A stretch of DNA of 64,000 nucleotides from CAVZCK01 sp963798805 (GCA_963798805.1 CAWCVC010000010.1:1364001-1428000), one strand, 5' to 3'; positions 16,501 to 25,376 are shown, counted from the first letter of the stretch. Program-made: numbers and translations. Notes: a model not told the origin generated them from the letters alone.

Positions 16501-18360
16501 GGCGACGTGTTCGGCAACGGCATGCTGCTGTCGCGCCAGATTAAGCTGGTCGGCGCCTTCGACCATCGCGACATTTTCATCGACCCAACGCCGCACGCCG
16601 AAGCGAGCTGGGAGGAACGCGAGCGCCTGTTCAACCTGCCGCGTTCGAGCTGGCAGGACTATAATCGCGAGCTGATTTCCGAAGGCGGCGGCGTATTCAG
16701 CCGCTCGGCGAAGAGCATACCGCTTTCGGTCCAGATGCAGCTCCTGCTCGGCACCACGCAGAAATCCGCTTCGCCGGCCGAGCTCATCCGCATGTTGCTC
16801 AAGGCGCAGACCGACCTCCTCTGGTTCGGCGGCATCGGCACCTATGTCCGCGCGTCGGACCAGACCGACGAGCAGGTCAACGACCGCGCCAACGACGCCG
16901 TCCGCGTCACAGCGTCCGAGGTGCAGGCCAAGGTGATCGGCGAGGGCGCCAATCTCGGCATCACCCAGGCCGGGCGGATCGAATTCGCCATGCGCAGCGG
17001 GCGTATCAATACCGACGCGATCGACAATTCGGCCGGCGTCAACACCTCCGACATGGAGGTGAACATCAAGATCGCGCTCGCTACCGCCTTGCGCAACGAG
17101 CGCATCAAAATGCAGGAGCGCAACCATATTCTCGCCGAGATGACCGGCGACGTCGCCGAAACCGTGCTGTGCAACAATTATCTTCAAACGCTCGCCATCA
17201 GCCTCGGCGAGACGCGCGGCCTTGGGGATTTCGGCTTTCAGAACCGGCTGATGCATGCGCTGGAGAATGCCGATCTGCTCGACCGGACCATCGAGCAGCT
17301 TCCCTCCGACGTGGAGGTCGCGGACCGCATCAAGCGGCGCCAGCCGCTGACCCGGCCCGAGCTGGCGGTGCTGCTCGCATATTCGAAGATCTCGCTCTAT
17401 TCCAGCCTGATCGAATCCCAGGTTCTCGACGATCCTTATCTGAGCCAGGTGCTGGCCGAATATTTCCCGGCTCCAATGCGCGAGCGCTTCCGCGAGGAGA
17501 TCGAAACTCATGCGCTGCGCCGCGAGATTATCGCCACGACGCTGGCGAACAGCGTGATCAACCGCGGCGGCTCCACTTTCGTCGTGCGGCTCAGGGAGGA
17601 GACCGGCCACGAGACGGCCGACATCGCGTATGCCTTCGCCGCCGCGATGGGTGCCTTCCGGCTGGCGGACTTCTACGCCATCATCGATTCGCTTGACGGC
17701 CTGGTGGATGGCCAGCGTCAGCTTTCGCTTTATCTGCTGGTGCAGGATGTGCTGCGCCGCCAGACCGCCTGGTTCCTGCGGCATGGTTATTTCCGCGAGG
17801 GGCTCTCTTCCCTGATCGAGCGCTACCGGGCAGGGCTCGACGCGCTCGCCGGCTCCATCGAAAGCATTTTCGACGAGTGGCTGATCGGCCGGCTCGAGGA
17901 CATGCAGGCGCGCCTTTCCGCCGATGACGTTCCGCCGGAGCTGGCCAAGCGGCTCGCGATCCTCAATGCGCTGACCGACGGCCCCGATATCATTTCGCTC
18001 GCGGTCAAGCTCGACCGTCCGGTCGCCGAGGTCGCCCGCGTCTATTTCCGCGCCGGCAGCCATTTCCGGGTCGATGAGTTGCGCGCCGCGAGCGAAAAGC
18101 TCGGCCAGTCCGACTATTACAGCCGGCTCGCGGTCAACAGCACTCTCAACGCCGTCGCCTCCGCCCAGCGCGCGATTGCCGAGCAGATCTTCGCCACGAC
18201 GGCGAACGGCGGGCCGAACTTCGAGGCTTGGCTGGTTGAGAACCAGCTTGCGGCGAAGCGGGCGCGGGGTAGTCTTGACGAAATCCTGAATGGCAGCGAG
18301 CTTACCCTTGCCAAGCTCACGGTCGCGGTCGCGCATTTCAGGGAGCTGGCCGAACTCTAA
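13534..18360 (+). CDS. gdhB: NAD-specific glutamate dehydrogenase, large (180-kDa) type
   Basis: A 1608-residue enzyme, the usual length for the large NAD-GDH class, which oxidatively deaminates glutamate to 2-oxoglutarate and ammonium. The N-terminal ~700 residues hold the ACT-like regulatory domains of the class (FEVLENLGFSVIAEQ-like segments). The catalytic core begins near residue 800 with RGGLRWSDRPQDFRTEILGL, then VKNAIIVPQGAKGGFVPR. The nucleotide-binding half has VIGVGDMSGDVFGNGML (about 985) and a C-terminal helical domain. It stands alone between 258 bp of non-coding DNA and a hairpin at 18362. A 1380-codon antisense frame across it is a codon-bias shadow. The TAA stop is immediately followed by a palindrome. 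Confidence 0.95.
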   Translation: MSQFNVSAISNEVQKSLASEGQNAGLAADFTKALFTGTGEVTGESFPAQRLARLAANAFDFFTERQPKTRKLRAYDFDDETEAGPVTVIEAVNDDMPFLLSSVLADLIDRGLTVRFVAHPIFRVQRDKDGHLTSLVPSESAPAGAGQAESFLHIQIDPITSEAARSDLLEGLEKIFDQVRIVVSDWMAMLGRLRETIDGYVTLPPPVAVDELAESVQFLKWLAEGHFTFLGLREYDFSMRDDGPHLTMKPETGLGLLRDPNLHVLRRMGTDSEMSPIAREFFSTPALLIIAKANFLSPVQRRMHVDSIGIKLYSAEGSLTGELRLVGLFTAEAYNQSSKNIPFLRHKVEQVFRRLGYGPNSYSGRVLANVLETFPRDELFQIATNQLTGIASDLVHLELMPRTRVFIRRDEFGRFASVLVYVMRERFTTEVRQKITGVLERAFDARMSEFTPVFTIGPLVRLHVVVWKDEGMIADVAASSIETEVAKTVRTWRDDLQDLVRKHYGRSANRLLDCYGEAFPPGYEYSNPPERALIDIEQIEKLSDELPVGINFFREEGVPDNEFRVMLYQLREPISLSRRVPVLENLGFSVIAEQTYEIATSRAGETATVFLHELQLEMANGHPIDLGVHGKRLEDTFLAIWRSDAGNDQFNKLVIEAGLNWREAALMRAYGSYLRQIGAPFGHIYLAQTLSEHGGIVRDLVHLFHTLFDPESGKSIDERRQAAQQIAAGIERALDNVSSLDEDRMIRRMLNLIQSTIRTNFYRAPSELAGGASIAIKIRSANVDAMPAPKPFAEIFVTSPRFEGVHLRGGPIARGGLRWSDRPQDFRTEILGLAKAQQVKNAIIVPQGAKGGFVPRNIPKDASRDQMMSEGVACYRRFVANLLSLTDNLKDGHVVPPSETVRLDSDDPYLVVAADKGTATFSDIANALAVSNGFWLGDAFASGGSAGYDHKKMGITAKGAWEAVKRHFREMNIDIQTTPFRVIGVGDMSGDVFGNGMLLSRQIKLVGAFDHRDIFIDPTPHAEASWEERERLFNLPRSSWQDYNRELISEGGGVFSRSAKSIPLSVQMQLLLGTTQKSASPAELIRMLLKAQTDLLWFGGIGTYVRASDQTDEQVNDRANDAVRVTASEVQAKVIGEGANLGITQAGRIEFAMRSGRINTDAIDNSAGVNTSDMEVNIKIALATALRNERIKMQERNHILAEMTGDVAETVLCNNYLQTLAISLGETRGLGDFGFQNRLMHALENADLLDRTIEQLPSDVEVADRIKRRQPLTRPELAVLLAYSKISLYSSLIESQVLDDPYLSQVLAEYFPAPMRERFREEIETHALRREIIATTLANSVINRGGSTFVVRLREETGHETADIAYAFAAAMGAFRLADFYAIIDSLDGLVDGQRQLSLYLLVQDVLRRQTAWFLRHGYFREGLSSLIERYRAGLDALAGSIESIFDEWLIGRLEDMQARLSADDVPPELAKRLAILNALTDGPDIISLAVKLDRPVAEVARVYFRAGSHFRVDELRAASEKLGQSDYYSRLAVNSTLNAVASAQRAIAEQIFATTANGGPNFEAWLVENQLAAKRARGSLDEILNGSELTLAKLTVAVAHFRELAEL

Positions 18361-18361
18361 A

Positions 18362-18406
18362 GCACGATCGGGAAATGCAGACACCGGCTTTCCCGACCAA
18401 TCGTGC
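18362..18406. terminator. hairpin after the glutamate dehydrogenase gene
   Basis: GCACGATCGGGAAA (18362-18375) is mirrored by TTTCCCGACCAATCGTGC (18389-18406), with four extra bases in the second arm. It begins one base after the dehydrogenase TAA. There is no T-run, and the shape resembles the palindromic intergenic repeats of Hyphomicrobiales (GAGCACGATC... type). It may therefore be a repeat that also acts as a terminator or mRNA-stabilising hairpin. Confidence 0.65.
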
Positions 18407-18436
18407 GGAAACAAGCAGGCGGAGGCCAGCCGTCCC

Positions 18437-19849
18437 ATGAGCACAACGACCGCGAGCGCCTATGCGGCGGCGCCGAGAGCGTCCGCCGGTCCCGTCGCCA
18501 TCGCCTCCTGGATGCTGTTCGACTGGGCCGCGCAGCCTTTCTACACGCTGATCACGACCTTCCTGTTCGCGCCTTATTTCTCCGCATATGTCATCGGCGA
18601 TACAGCGCGGGGCGTCGCCCTGTGGGGCTATACCATGGCGGCCGCCGCCATCATTGTCGCTCTCGGCAGCCCGATCCTCGGCGCGCTCGCCGATGCGCGC
18701 GGCCGGCTGAAACGGCTGATCGCGCCGCTGTCCGTCGGCTTCGTGCTCGGGCAGGCAGCGTTGTGGTACGCCGTCCCCGGCGCCTCCGCCCACGTCTGGT
18801 TCATTCTCCTCGCTCTCGTCGTCGCCACCGTCTGCGCGGAATATTGCGCCGTCCTCAACAATTCGCTGATGCCGCGCCTCGTCGCGCCAGACCAGCTCGG
18901 GCGGCTCAGCGGCGGCGGCTGGGCGCTCGGCTATGTCGGCGGTCTCATCAGCCTGATTTTCATGGCGGGCTTCATCCTGGTCGACACGCACACCGGCAAG
19001 ACGCTGCTCGGCCTCACCCCACTTCTGCGCCTCGATCTGGCCAGCCATGAAATGGATCGCATCGTCGGGCCGTTCTGCGCTCTGTGGTTCGTCGTCTTCG
19101 TCACGCCGTTTTTCCTGTTCACGCCGGACGCACCGCCGAAGCCCGACGCCGACCGCGTGACGCTGGAGTTGGCCCTCGCCTCGCTCGGCAGAACGCTGCA
19201 CCATATCGGCCGCTATCGCGAGATCTTGCTGTTCTTCCTGGCGCGGATGCTGTTCATCGACGGGCTGCTCGCCATCTTCACTTTCGGCGGCATCTACGCC
19301 GCCAGCATTTTCGGCTGGCAGACCATCGTCATCGGCTATTTCGGCATCATCTTGTCGATCGCGGCCGGGATCGGCGCGGCCATCGGCGGTTTTCTCGACG
19401 ACCGGCTCGGCTCGAAAACGGTGATCATCGGGGCTCTGCTGCTGCTGATTGCCGGCTCGCTCGGCGTGATGTCGATCGACAAGTCCCACCTGTTCTTCGT
19501 CGTCGAGATCACCCCGCGTGCGGAAAACGCCGCGCCCTTCTCCAGCATCGGCGAGATCGCTTACATCGGCTTCGCCATGCTGATCGGCCTCGCCTCAGGC
19601 CCGCTGCAGGCCGCCTGCCGCAGCCTGCTTGCGCGCCTCGCGCCGCCCGAGCATATGAGCGAGTTCTTCGGCTTCTTCGCCTTTTCCGGCAAGGTCACCG
19701 CCTTCGCCGCGCCGTTCATCATCGGCCTCGTCGCCGATCTGACCGGCAGCCTGCAAAGCGCGCTGACGGTGGTGCTGGCGTTCCTGCTCTCGGGGCTGGT
19801 CATCATGAGCTTCGTCAGAACCGGCGGCGCCGACAGCCCCCGGACTTAA
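18437..19849 (+). CDS. UMF1-type MFS transporter
   Basis: A 470-residue protein with about eleven to twelve hydrophobic segments. The start region ASWMLFDWAAQPFYTLI is the UMF1 (Atg22-like) family signature, and SPILGALADARGRLKR is the family form of the MFS loop 2-3. The family includes vacuolar amino acid effluxers in yeast; bacterial substrates are unknown. ATG 18437 is chosen because the conserved N-terminus begins shortly after it; the in-frame extension upstream runs back into the dehydrogenase gene. The stop overlaps the convergent acyl-CoA ligase stop by four bases. Confidence 0.87.
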   Translation: MSTTTASAYAAAPRASAGPVAIASWMLFDWAAQPFYTLITTFLFAPYFSAYVIGDTARGVALWGYTMAAAAIIVALGSPILGALADARGRLKRLIAPLSVGFVLGQAALWYAVPGASAHVWFILLALVVATVCAEYCAVLNNSLMPRLVAPDQLGRLSGGGWALGYVGGLISLIFMAGFILVDTHTGKTLLGLTPLLRLDLASHEMDRIVGPFCALWFVVFVTPFFLFTPDAPPKPDADRVTLELALASLGRTLHHIGRYREILLFFLARMLFIDGLLAIFTFGGIYAASIFGWQTIVIGYFGIILSIAAGIGAAIGGFLDDRLGSKTVIIGALLLLIAGSLGVMSIDKSHLFFVVEITPRAENAAPFSSIGEIAYIGFAMLIGLASGPLQAACRSLLARLAPPEHMSEFFGFFAFSGKVTAFAAPFIIGLVADLTGSLQSALTVVLAFLLSGLVIMSFVRTGGADSPRT

Positions 19850-21573
19850 TTCCCCGTCGCCTGGGCGCGCAGCTCTTTCTTGGACAGCTTGCCGACCATG
19901 GTTTTCGGCAGCGCGTCGCGGAATTCCAGCTCGGAGGGCATTTCGATCTTCGACAGCTTCGGCTCGAGGAATTTGAAGATCTCCGCCTCTGTCGCGCTCT
20001 GGCCTTCGCGCAGCTTGATGAACGCTTTTGGCGCCTCGCCGCGATAATCGTCGGGGATGCCGATCACCGTCACCTCCTCGATGGCGGGATGCTGATAGAT
20101 CGCCTCCTCGATCCGGCGTGGATAGACGTTGTAGCCCGAGCAGAGGATCAGATCCTTGATACGATCGACGATGTAGGTGAAGCCATCGGCATCCATGATG
20201 CCGACATCGCCAGTGCGGACGAACTCGCCGACGAAGGCGGCCTTGGTTTCCTCCGGCTTGTTCCAATAGCCCTTCATCACCTGCGGCCCGGCAATGCAGA
20301 TCTCGCCCTTCTCCCCGAGTGGCACTTCCTGAGCCGGGTCATCGAGCGAGCGTAGCGACAGGATCGTCCCCGGCACCGGCAGACCGATGGAGCCTTCCTT
20401 GATCGGCCCTTCCAGCGGATTGCAGATCGCGATCGGCGAGGTCTCGGAAAGTCCATAGCCTTCGACGAGGATGACGCCGGCATCCTTCTCGAAATTGCGC
20501 TTCAGCTCGACCGGCAGCGGCGCGCCGCCGGAAACACCGCTGCGCAGGCACTTCAGGTCCTCCTGATTGAGCTTCGGATAGTTGCGGATCGCGTTGAACA
20601 GCGTCGGCACGCCGGGCATGATGGTCGGCTTCGTCGCCCGGATCAGCTTCATCACCATTTCCAGATCGAAGCGCGGCACCAGGATCATCTGCGCACCGTT
20701 CGCAACGCTGCGGTTCATGATCGTCGTCATGGCGAAGACGTGGAAGAAGGGCAAGACCGCCATGATCCGCTCGGTGCCCCGGCTGAAGCCCGGCTCCCAA
20801 AGATCGGCCTGCTTCACATTGATCGACAGATTGGAATGGGTGAGCATCGCACCCTTCGGCGTGCCGGTCGTGCCGCCCGTATATTGCAGCACGGCGATGT
20901 CGTTGTCCGGGTCGATGGCGACGCGGGCATATTGGCCGTCATTGGCGGTGAGCTGGCCGAAGCCGGTGATCTTGCCGCGCTGAGGCGAGGCGTCGATCTT
21001 TGCCAGCTCCTTGGCTTTCAAGAGCTTGAACAGCATGCCCTTGAAGCCCGGCAGGATCTTCGGGAAAGGGCAGATCACCGCCTTCTCCAGCGCGCCGGAG
21101 GCGAGCAGCGCCTCGAGCTTGGGGAACAGTGCCGCCAGATCGAGCGTCGCCATGATGCGAACGCCGCTGTCCTTGACCTGGTGAGCGAGCTCCTCGACCG
21201 TGTAGAGCGGGTTGAAATTGACCACGATGCCGCCGGCTTTGAGGATGGCGTAATAGAGGATCGGGTAATAGGGCACGTTCGGCAAGAGAAGCCCGACGCG
21301 CGTCCCCTTTGTGACGCCCATCGCCTGCAGGCCCTTGGCCGCCTTATCCACCAGCGCGCCGATCTCTTTATAGGTCATGGTCGCGCCCATGAAGTAGGTC
21401 GATACCGCGCCGCCGAAATCGCGCACCGTGCGGTCAAGCATATCGGGAAGCGGTTCGCCTTTGAGCGGCGCATACCAGTCGACGCTCTTGGGATAGGCGC
21501 GCAGCCAGGGATAATCGTTTCGGATCTGCGGGTTGGCGGCGCCGGAAGCAGCGCTGAGCGTCGTCTCGGTCAT
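19846..21573 (-). CDS. fadD: long-chain fatty acid-CoA ligase
   Basis: A 575-residue AMP-forming acyl-CoA synthetase. The P-loop-like AMP motif is TGGTTGTPKGAMLTH, and later motifs are GYGLSETSP, GEICIAGPQVMKGYW, and the hinge region FVRTGDVGIMDADGF leading to IVDRIKDLI. The C-terminal catalytic Lys lies in ALPKTMVGKLSKKEL. It activates long-chain fatty acids for beta-oxidation or lipid synthesis at the inner membrane. GGGAGGAG four bases upstream fixes ATG 21573; a longer frame to 21726 lacks family similarity. It converges on the UMF1 transporter gene. Confidence 0.93.
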   Translation of the reverse strand: MTETTLSAASGAANPQIRNDYPWLRAYPKSVDWYAPLKGEPLPDMLDRTVRDFGGAVSTYFMGATMTYKEIGALVDKAAKGLQAMGVTKGTRVGLLLPNVPYYPILYYAILKAGGIVVNFNPLYTVEELAHQVKDSGVRIMATLDLAALFPKLEALLASGALEKAVICPFPKILPGFKGMLFKLLKAKELAKIDASPQRGKITGFGQLTANDGQYARVAIDPDNDIAVLQYTGGTTGTPKGAMLTHSNLSINVKQADLWEPGFSRGTERIMAVLPFFHVFAMTTIMNRSVANGAQMILVPRFDLEMVMKLIRATKPTIMPGVPTLFNAIRNYPKLNQEDLKCLRSGVSGGAPLPVELKRNFEKDAGVILVEGYGLSETSPIAICNPLEGPIKEGSIGLPVPGTILSLRSLDDPAQEVPLGEKGEICIAGPQVMKGYWNKPEETKAAFVGEFVRTGDVGIMDADGFTYIVDRIKDLILCSGYNVYPRRIEEAIYQHPAIEEVTVIGIPDDYRGEAPKAFIKLREGQSATEAEIFKFLEPKLSKIEMPSELEFRDALPKTMVGKLSKKELRAQATGN

Positions 21574-21808
21574 GGTCTCCTCCCAAATCGCCGCCGGCTT
21601 TCTGTTCTTGCACCGAAACGGCCGGAACCGGCCCCGTCCGTGCTGGCGGTCGTGGCAGGCATTCGCATCGTCAGCACGGGCCCGGACGGTCAATTCCGCC
21701 CGCTGCCCCGGCTGTAAGTAGCGCAATCTCCTGCCGTTTGTGACTGTATCATGTCAAGCCGCGCCGTCCATGATCAGCGCCGATAAGCGGGCTTCAGGCC
21801 GCCGCCTG

Positions 21809-22624
21809 TCAAATCTCCTCGCGCACCTGGCCATAGGCGATGACCGAGAACAGCGCCGTCCCGCCCAGAATATTGCCGATCAGAGTCGGCAGGATGGCGA
21901 AGCCGAAGGCCGCGCCCACCGTCATCTTGCCGGCGAGAAGCAGCAAAAAGACTTCGGTCGAGCCGGCGATGACGTGACTGAAGCTGCCAAGCGCAATCAC
22001 ATAGGTGATGAGGAGCGTGACCCAGAATTTCCCGCCGCCTTCGGCATTCGGCAGCATCCAGGTGAGTGCTGCGATCAGGAAGCCGGCGGGAATGCCGAGC
22101 AGCAGCAGCTCCCAGAAGCTTTTGCCGACAAACTGGCTAGACAAGGCGAGAAAAGCGGTGAGTTGCTCCGGCGTCGTCGCCGCGCTGAGCGTCGCGAACA
22201 GCGCACCGGCAAAGGTGCCGACGAAATTCGCGATCAGCACGACGGTCCACAGCCGCGCCGTGCGCAGGAGATTGTCCCAGGTGCGGTCGCTGAGCAGCGG
22301 CAGGATCGCCATCACGGTTTGCTCGGTGAAGAGCTGGAAGCCGCCCATGATCACCATGACGAAGCCGACGCAGTAGCCGAAATTCTCAATCAGCGGCCGC
22401 CAGGGCGCATCCGGCAAATGCAGCCGCAGAAAACCCTGGCTGAAGACGGAAGCCGAAAGAGCAAGGCCGGCCGCAATCCCCGACCACCAGAGCGAGGTCA
22501 CCGGGCGCTGCAGCTCATCGAGACCTTCCTGGCGCACGATCTCATAGAGAACGGGCGCCCGAACCCTCATGAGCTCTTCGACATCCTCGCGTTCTTTCCG
22601 GTCGAGGCCGCGGCGCGCGTCCAT
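21809..22624 (-). CDS. formate/nitrite transporter (FNT) family channel
   Basis: A 271-residue membrane protein with six hydrophobic segments after a charged ~40-residue N-terminus (DRKEREDVEELMRVRAP). Family hallmarks are the half-helix region around FTEQTVMAILPLLSDR and the second pore loop GSFSHVIAGSTEVFLLLLAG, which retains the pore histidine. Members pass formate, nitrite, hydrosulfide or lactate with protons. The longer N-terminus and SFSHVIAGS form are typical of the YfdC-like subgroup, whose substrate is not established. It lies 99 bp downstream of pqqC on the same strand and may be read through from the pqq promoter. Confidence 0.87.
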   Translation of the reverse strand: MDARRGLDRKEREDVEELMRVRAPVLYEIVRQEGLDELQRPVTSLWWSGIAAGLALSASVFSQGFLRLHLPDAPWRPLIENFGYCVGFVMVIMGGFQLFTEQTVMAILPLLSDRTWDNLLRTARLWTVVLIANFVGTFAGALFATLSAATTPEQLTAFLALSSQFVGKSFWELLLLGIPAGFLIAALTWMLPNAEGGGKFWVTLLITYVIALGSFSHVIAGSTEVFLLLLAGKMTVGAAFGFAILPTLIGNILGGTALFSVIAYGQVREEI

Positions 22625-22723
22625 GACGTTTCGTTCTTCTCTCAGCTGAAAAATCGGAAAGGAAACGTCTCGCCTGCGGCGGGGTTCAAACCGGAGCGCG
22701 CGGCCGCACGTCAGGGATGCGCT

Positions 22724-23455
22724 TCAGAGCTGCGGGCGGAAGGCGCCGGGCGGGATGTGGCCGGGCGCGACATAGGCGTGATAGAGCGCGTCGAGTTGCG
22801 CCCACAGCACATTGCATTTGAAGCGCACCGCGGCGACGCAAGCCTCCTGCGCCTCGCGGGTGCGGGCGTGTTGTTTGACGTAATCGAGGGCGAAGCCGGC
22901 ATCGTCGGTCGCTTGCGTCAAACGCCGGCGGAAATAGGCCAGCACCGGCTCGCTGATGAAATCGTAATTTTCCAACATCCCTGAAATGCGCTCGCGGTGG
23001 ATCTTCGGCGCGAACAGCTCGGTCAGCGAGGAGGCGACCGCCTCGACCAGTGTGCGCTCGGCGACGAAGCGCACATAGGCTTCGACCGCAAAACGCGTCG
23101 CTGGAAGCGCGCCATCCATCGAGATCACATAATCGCGGTCGAGACCGAGCCCGTCGGTCAAGACCAGCCAGCGCTCGATGCCGCCCTCCTCCGCGCCATA
23201 GCCGTCATGGTCGAGGATGCGCTTGACCCAGGCCCGGCGCAGCTCACGGTCTACGGTCCTCGCCATCAGCGCGGCGTCCTTGCGGGGGACCGCCGTCTGA
23301 TAGCAATAGCGGTTGAGCGCCCAGGCCTGGACCTGGCCCTTGTTCAGCTTGCCGGAATGCAGGAGATGGTGGAACGGGTGCTTGTCGTGATAGCGCTCGG
23401 CCCCTACGGCGCGAATTTCCGCCTCGAATGCTTCAGGATCGAGAGGCTCCCTCAT
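22724..23455 (-). CDS. pqqC: pyrroloquinoline-quinone synthase PqqC
   Basis: A 243-residue cofactorless oxidase that performs the final eight-electron oxidation and ring closure to PQQ. Recognisable blocks are YHDKHPFHHLLHSGKL near residue 18, ALNRYCYQ, PRKDAALMAR, GGIERWLVLTDGLGLD, and ERTLVEAVASSLTELFAPKI. The length is that of unfused PqqC; no PqqD domain is attached, unlike the PqqCD fusion of some methylotrophs. The start overlaps the pqqB stop by four bases, so the two are coupled. No pqqD or pqqE follows: the next gene is the FNT channel. Confidence 0.95.
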   Translation of the reverse strand: MREPLDPEAFEAEIRAVGAERYHDKHPFHHLLHSGKLNKGQVQAWALNRYCYQTAVPRKDAALMARTVDRELRRAWVKRILDHDGYGAEEGGIERWLVLTDGLGLDRDYVISMDGALPATRFAVEAYVRFVAERTLVEAVASSLTELFAPKIHRERISGMLENYDFISEPVLAYFRRRLTQATDDAGFALDYVKQHARTREAQEACVAAVRFKCNVLWAQLDALYHAYVAPGHIPPGAFRPQL

Positions 23456-24375
23456 AGCCGGATCTCCATGCCGTCCTCGGCGATTTCCCAGCCTGCGGCT
23501 TCGACAGCGTGGCGCTCGGCGCTGTCCTCGCGCAGGACTGGATTCGAATTGTTGATGTGAATGAAGATGCGCCGGCCGATATCGGCATCAGCAAGCTGCG
23601 CGACCGAGCCGTCCTTGCCCGACATGCTCATATGGCCCATCCGGCGTCCGCTCTTCTGCGAAAGACCCAGCGTGATCATTTCCTCGTCATCGAACAGCGT
23701 TCCGTCGAAGAGCAGCACCGACGCGCCGGAAATGCGCCGCCTGACCTCGCCGTTCAACTCGGCACAGCCGGGAATGTAGCAGACGAAGCGCCCGGTCTTT
23801 CGATCCGTGAGCTTCAGCCCGACGACGTCGCCCTCGTCCGAGCCGAATCGCGGCCCGGCTTCGGGGTTCTCAAGGTAAAGCGCGATTTTGCCCGGCACAG
23901 CGAACAGCTCGATGGCAAGGGCGGGACAGCCGGCCGGCTCGAAGCTCTCGCCGCTCGCCACCGGCACGCGCGCGACGATGTCCTTGCGCAGGACGCCGAA
24001 GATCGGGTTGTCGTCGACCGCTGCAAGCACACGCTCGCTTCCATACAGATGGAACGGCTGCAACTCACGCAAATTCAGCAGGCCGGCGACGTGGTCGACA
24101 TCGGCATTAGTCAGCACGACCGCCTTGAGAGGGCTGCCGCGCAGTGGGCCATCGGCCTTCGGCGCCAGTGCCTCATGCGCCGCGAATTGCTGGCGCAAAT
24201 CCGGCGATGCATTGAGCAAGCACCAATTGAGACCGTCGACACTGATGGCAAGGGAGGATTGGCTGCGGGGCTTGAGGCCGGCGACACCGCGCCGGACATC
24301 CGTGCAATTCCTGCAAGCGCAGTTCCATTGCGGAAACCCGCCCCCCGCAGCCGATCCCAATATTTTGACGAGCAT
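23452..24375 (-). CDS. pqqB: PqqB, PQQ biosynthesis hydroxylase
   Basis: A 307-residue metallo-beta-lactamase-fold protein. The N-terminus has the PqqB signature GSAAGGGFPQWNCACRNC, with the structural zinc cysteines. The modified metal motif is LTNADVDHVAGLL (about 110), and later blocks are FDGTLFDDEEM, MGHMSMSGKDGS and IFIHINNSNP. PqqB hydroxylates the tyrosine part of the PqqA-derived diamino acid. It lies 16 bp after pqqA and overlaps pqqC by four bases, giving the order A-B-C on the minus strand. Confidence 0.95.
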   Translation of the reverse strand: MLVKILGSAAGGGFPQWNCACRNCTDVRRGVAGLKPRSQSSLAISVDGLNWCLLNASPDLRQQFAAHEALAPKADGPLRGSPLKAVVLTNADVDHVAGLLNLRELQPFHLYGSERVLAAVDDNPIFGVLRKDIVARVPVASGESFEPAGCPALAIELFAVPGKIALYLENPEAGPRFGSDEGDVVGLKLTDRKTGRFVCYIPGCAELNGEVRRRISGASVLLFDGTLFDDEEMITLGLSQKSGRRMGHMSMSGKDGSVAQLADADIGRRIFIHINNSNPVLREDSAERHAVEAAGWEIAEDGMEIRL

Positions 24376-24391
24376 CTGCTCGGATTGAAGC

Positions 24392-24484
24392 TTAAGACTT
24401 CAGCTCAGCCGCAAGATAGGCCGTCACTTCAAGGCTGGCGCCCTGCTCGGCGACCTGCGGCTTCGTCCAGCTTTTCTTCTTCAT
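24392..24484 (-). CDS. pqqA: PqqA, PQQ precursor peptide
   Basis: A 30-codon gene too short for ordinary gene calling. It begins MKKKSWTKPQ and contains the diagnostic EVTAY motif (Glu19, Tyr23), the two side chains that the radical SAM enzyme PqqE cross-links to build PQQ. GGGAGA lies eight bases upstream of the ATG at 24484. It sits 16 bp before pqqB on the same strand, which confirms the identity. The length is slightly above the commonest PqqA size (about 23-29 residues) and the motif is intact. Confidence 0.95.
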   Translation of the reverse strand: MKKKSWTKPQVAEQGASLEVTAYLAAELKS

Positions 24485-24656
24485 AGTGTTTCTCCCGCAT
24501 TCACAAGGATTGAATCTGGCGCGGAGAGATTGATCGCGGCCGAATGACCGCTCCCCCGCGCCCGACTCCTCAATTCTATATCAATTGCCTTGCATCCGCC
24601 ATGGCCCGTCCCGCGTCAACTTGATGCGAGCCAGTGCAAGGATCGTTGCGTCGGCC

Positions 24657-25376
24657 TCAAAAGACCAGATGCCAGAGCAGCGGCAAGAGCACCGCCGTCG
24701 CGAGCGCATTCAGCCCCATCGCCAGCCCGGAAAACGCGCCTGCGACCTCGTTGACCTGCAACGCCCGCGCCGTGCCGATGCCGTGGCTCGCCGTGCCGAT
24801 GGCCAGACCGCGCGCGCTCCAGTCCTTGATTTTCAGGAGGTTGAGCAGCGGTGGACCGAGCATCGCTCCCAGGATTCCGGTCAGAATCACCAGCACCGCC
24901 GTCAACGAGGGCAACCCGCCGAGCTGCTCCGATATGCCCATGGCCACCGGCGCGGTGACCGATTTCGGAGCGATGGAAATCGCCGTCTGCCAGCCGCCGC
25001 CGAGCAGCCGCACGATGCCGAAGGCTGAAATCGAGGCCGCGAGCGATCCGGCGATGATACTCGTCAGGATTGCAAGCGCGGAGCGCTTCACCCGGTCGAA
25101 CTGCCGGTAGAGCGGTATGGCGAGGGCGACGGTCGCCGGTCCGAGCAGGAAATGCACGAATTGCGCGCCTTCGAAATAGGTCTGATAGCTGGTCCCGGTG
25201 ATGACCAATATCGCCACCAGCACGACAACGGCGAGCAGCACCGGGTTGAGCAGCGGATTGAGCCCGCCCTTCCGATAGACCCAGCTTCCGCCCTGATAGG
25301 CAAGCAGCGTCAAGGTCAGATGCAAGAGCGGGCTTGCCGCAAGATAGACCCAGATCTCACGCAGATTGGCGGTCAT
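24657..25376 (-). CDS. lrgB: LrgB/CidB-family membrane protein
   Basis: A 239-residue membrane protein with several hydrophobic helices (for example LNPVLLAVVVLVAILVI and the family block FLLGPATVALAIPLYRQ). The segments LGTASHGIGTARA-like (here IGTASHGIGTARALQ) and APKSVTAPVAMGI are characteristic of LrgB. With LrgA it forms a system proposed to modulate murein hydrolase export or to transport small carboxylates. The start overlaps the lrgA stop by four bases. The gene is downstream of lrgA and tail-to-head with the pqq promoter region. Confidence 0.92.
   Translation of the reverse strand: MTANLREIWVYLAASPLLHLTLTLLAYQGGSWVYRKGGLNPLLNPVLLAVVVLVAILVITGTSYQTYFEGAQFVHFLLGPATVALAIPLYRQFDRVKRSALAILTSIIAGSLAASISAFGIVRLLGGGWQTAISIAPKSVTAPVAMGISEQLGGLPSLTAVLVILTGILGAMLGPPLLNLLKIKDWSARGLAIGTASHGIGTARALQVNEVAGAFSGLAMGLNALATAVLLPLLWHLVF

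Noticed and set aside
14302..18444. 1380-codon open frame on the minus strand
   Set aside because: It lies wholly opposite the glutamate dehydrogenase gene, and its residues have the Arg/Asp/Gly-rich composition of antisense codon bias. No family pattern is visible.
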